Source: Puniceicoccales bacterium
GTDB taxonomy: Bacteria > Verrucomicrobiota > Verrucomicrobiia > Opitutales > JAIRLM01
Assembly: GCA_031281635.1 (NCBI GenBank)
Contig: JAITFC010000050.1
Coordinates: 1 to 5,778, forward strand
Direction of reading: 5' to 3'
Length of the DNA: 5,778 bases
This document shows, piece by piece, positions 5,526 to 5,778 of the stretch; within the stretch, counting starts at the first letter, position 1, and each line of letters starts with the position of its first letter. The notes under the pieces were generated by a model. The model was not told the DNA's origin. It made no database searches and saw nothing but the letters and a program-made list of their open reading frames with translations. Both the position numbers and the translations under genes were made by a program.

Positions 5526-5531
5526 GCGCGT

Positions 5532-5778
5532 ATGGTCGCCCATATTGGCGCTAACTCTGCGATGCCGTTTGAGGTTACAAAATCCATTTCTATTAAAACG
5601 TTTAACAAGGATGCAGACGAAAAACTTGCAATTTTGCTGGGAATTCAAACAAACCCAAAAGACATGACTCAAGCAATCCTCCGAAACATGTGTGGACATA
5701 GTCGCTTTGAAGCATGGTGGGCGTATATTTGGGGAGATTTTCCTGCAGTTGCCGTTAAAGGGATTGTTTTACGGTGTG
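5532..5778 (+). CDS. Unrecognised protein, N-terminal part, runs off window
   Basis: An open frame of 82 codons continues past the right edge; the visible part begins MVAHIGANSAMPFEVTKSIS and ends FPAVAVKGIVLRC. In-frame TAG 5520-5522 limits the start, so ATG 5532 is the first ATG; ATG 5562 is the alternative. The visible part is balanced in composition, with a polar stretch (KTFNKDADEKLAILLGIQ) and an aromatic cluster (FEAWWAYIWGDFP, about residues 62-74). No family is recognised. There is no Shine-Dalgarno site at the right distance: AAAGG at 5509-5513 fits ATG 5524 instead, which opens a different, less protein-like frame ending at 5667. The candidate promoter would give a leaderless message starting at ATG 5532. 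Chance openness over 82 codons is possible, so confidence is moderate. Confidence 0.5.
   Translation, partial: MVAHIGANSAMPFEVTKSISIKTFNKDADEKLAILLGIQTNPKDMTQAILRNMCGHSRFEAWWAYIWGDFPAVAVKGIVLRC

Larger units (their letters stand above)
5070..5531. other. Non-coding spacer rich in inverted repeats
   Basis: No gene is supported here. An open frame from TTG 5171 to 5413 runs straight through a 70-base palindrome and has no Shine-Dalgarno site, so I treat it as chance. The spacer contains three successive inverted repeats (5092-5169, 5186-5217, 5280-5349), a further repeat copy (5422-5450) and an A/T-rich block with TTTTTTAAAAAA (5481-5492) before a promoter-like sequence. None of the hairpins is followed by a proper T-run, so a classical terminator is not evident. 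Confidence 0.6.

Noticed and set aside
5379..5699. Minus-strand 106-codon ORF
   Set aside because: It is antisense to the candidate gene at 5532, crosses A/T tracts and repeats, and shows no motif.

Overview
This window looks like a bacterial chromosome fragment. The best guess is a Verrucomicrobiota (Opitutae-like) lineage. That guess rests on the wording of the ECF sigma factor (FFSFEN after region 2), the partner protein encoded directly after it, the unusual exported nucleoside monophosphate kinase and a tiny COX24-domain gene. It comes from memory of those families, not from a search. The gene-poor right third, with repeats and orphan ORFs, would suit a host-associated or genome-eroding strain, but that is weaker still.

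Left block (1-2626, + strand): three closely packed genes. The 3' part of trpS (tryptophanyl-tRNA synthetase) overlaps the GTG start of an adenylate-kinase-like protein that carries a signal peptide. Sixteen bases later comes uppP/bacA (undecaprenyl-diphosphatase), which recycles the lipid carrier for cell-wall synthesis. The spacing suggests one transcription unit.

Middle block (2664-3923, - strand): a convergent unit read from right to left. It holds a 33-codon AURKAIP1/COX24 (mS38-like) ribosome-associated mini-gene, an ECF sigma factor, and three bases after that a small single-span membrane protein that is probably the sigma factor's regulator. A good Shine-Dalgarno site and a candidate -10 box precede the mini-gene.

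Right block (3924-5778): visibly more AT-rich and gene-poor. It holds one orphan hydrophobic protein (4470-5069) with a good ribosome binding site, and a 5' fragment of another unrecognised gene (5532 to the window end) whose promoter would start the transcript at the ATG itself. Copies of a repeat with core TTGCAAAATTC lie on both sides of the orphan gene, arranged as nested inverted repeats (4037-4088 against 5336-5434). The spacer 5070-5531 also contains three successive inverted-repeat or hairpin structures. No transposase, tRNA, rRNA or CRISPR array was seen. The repeat-flanked orphan gene is the most likely place for something undescribed.
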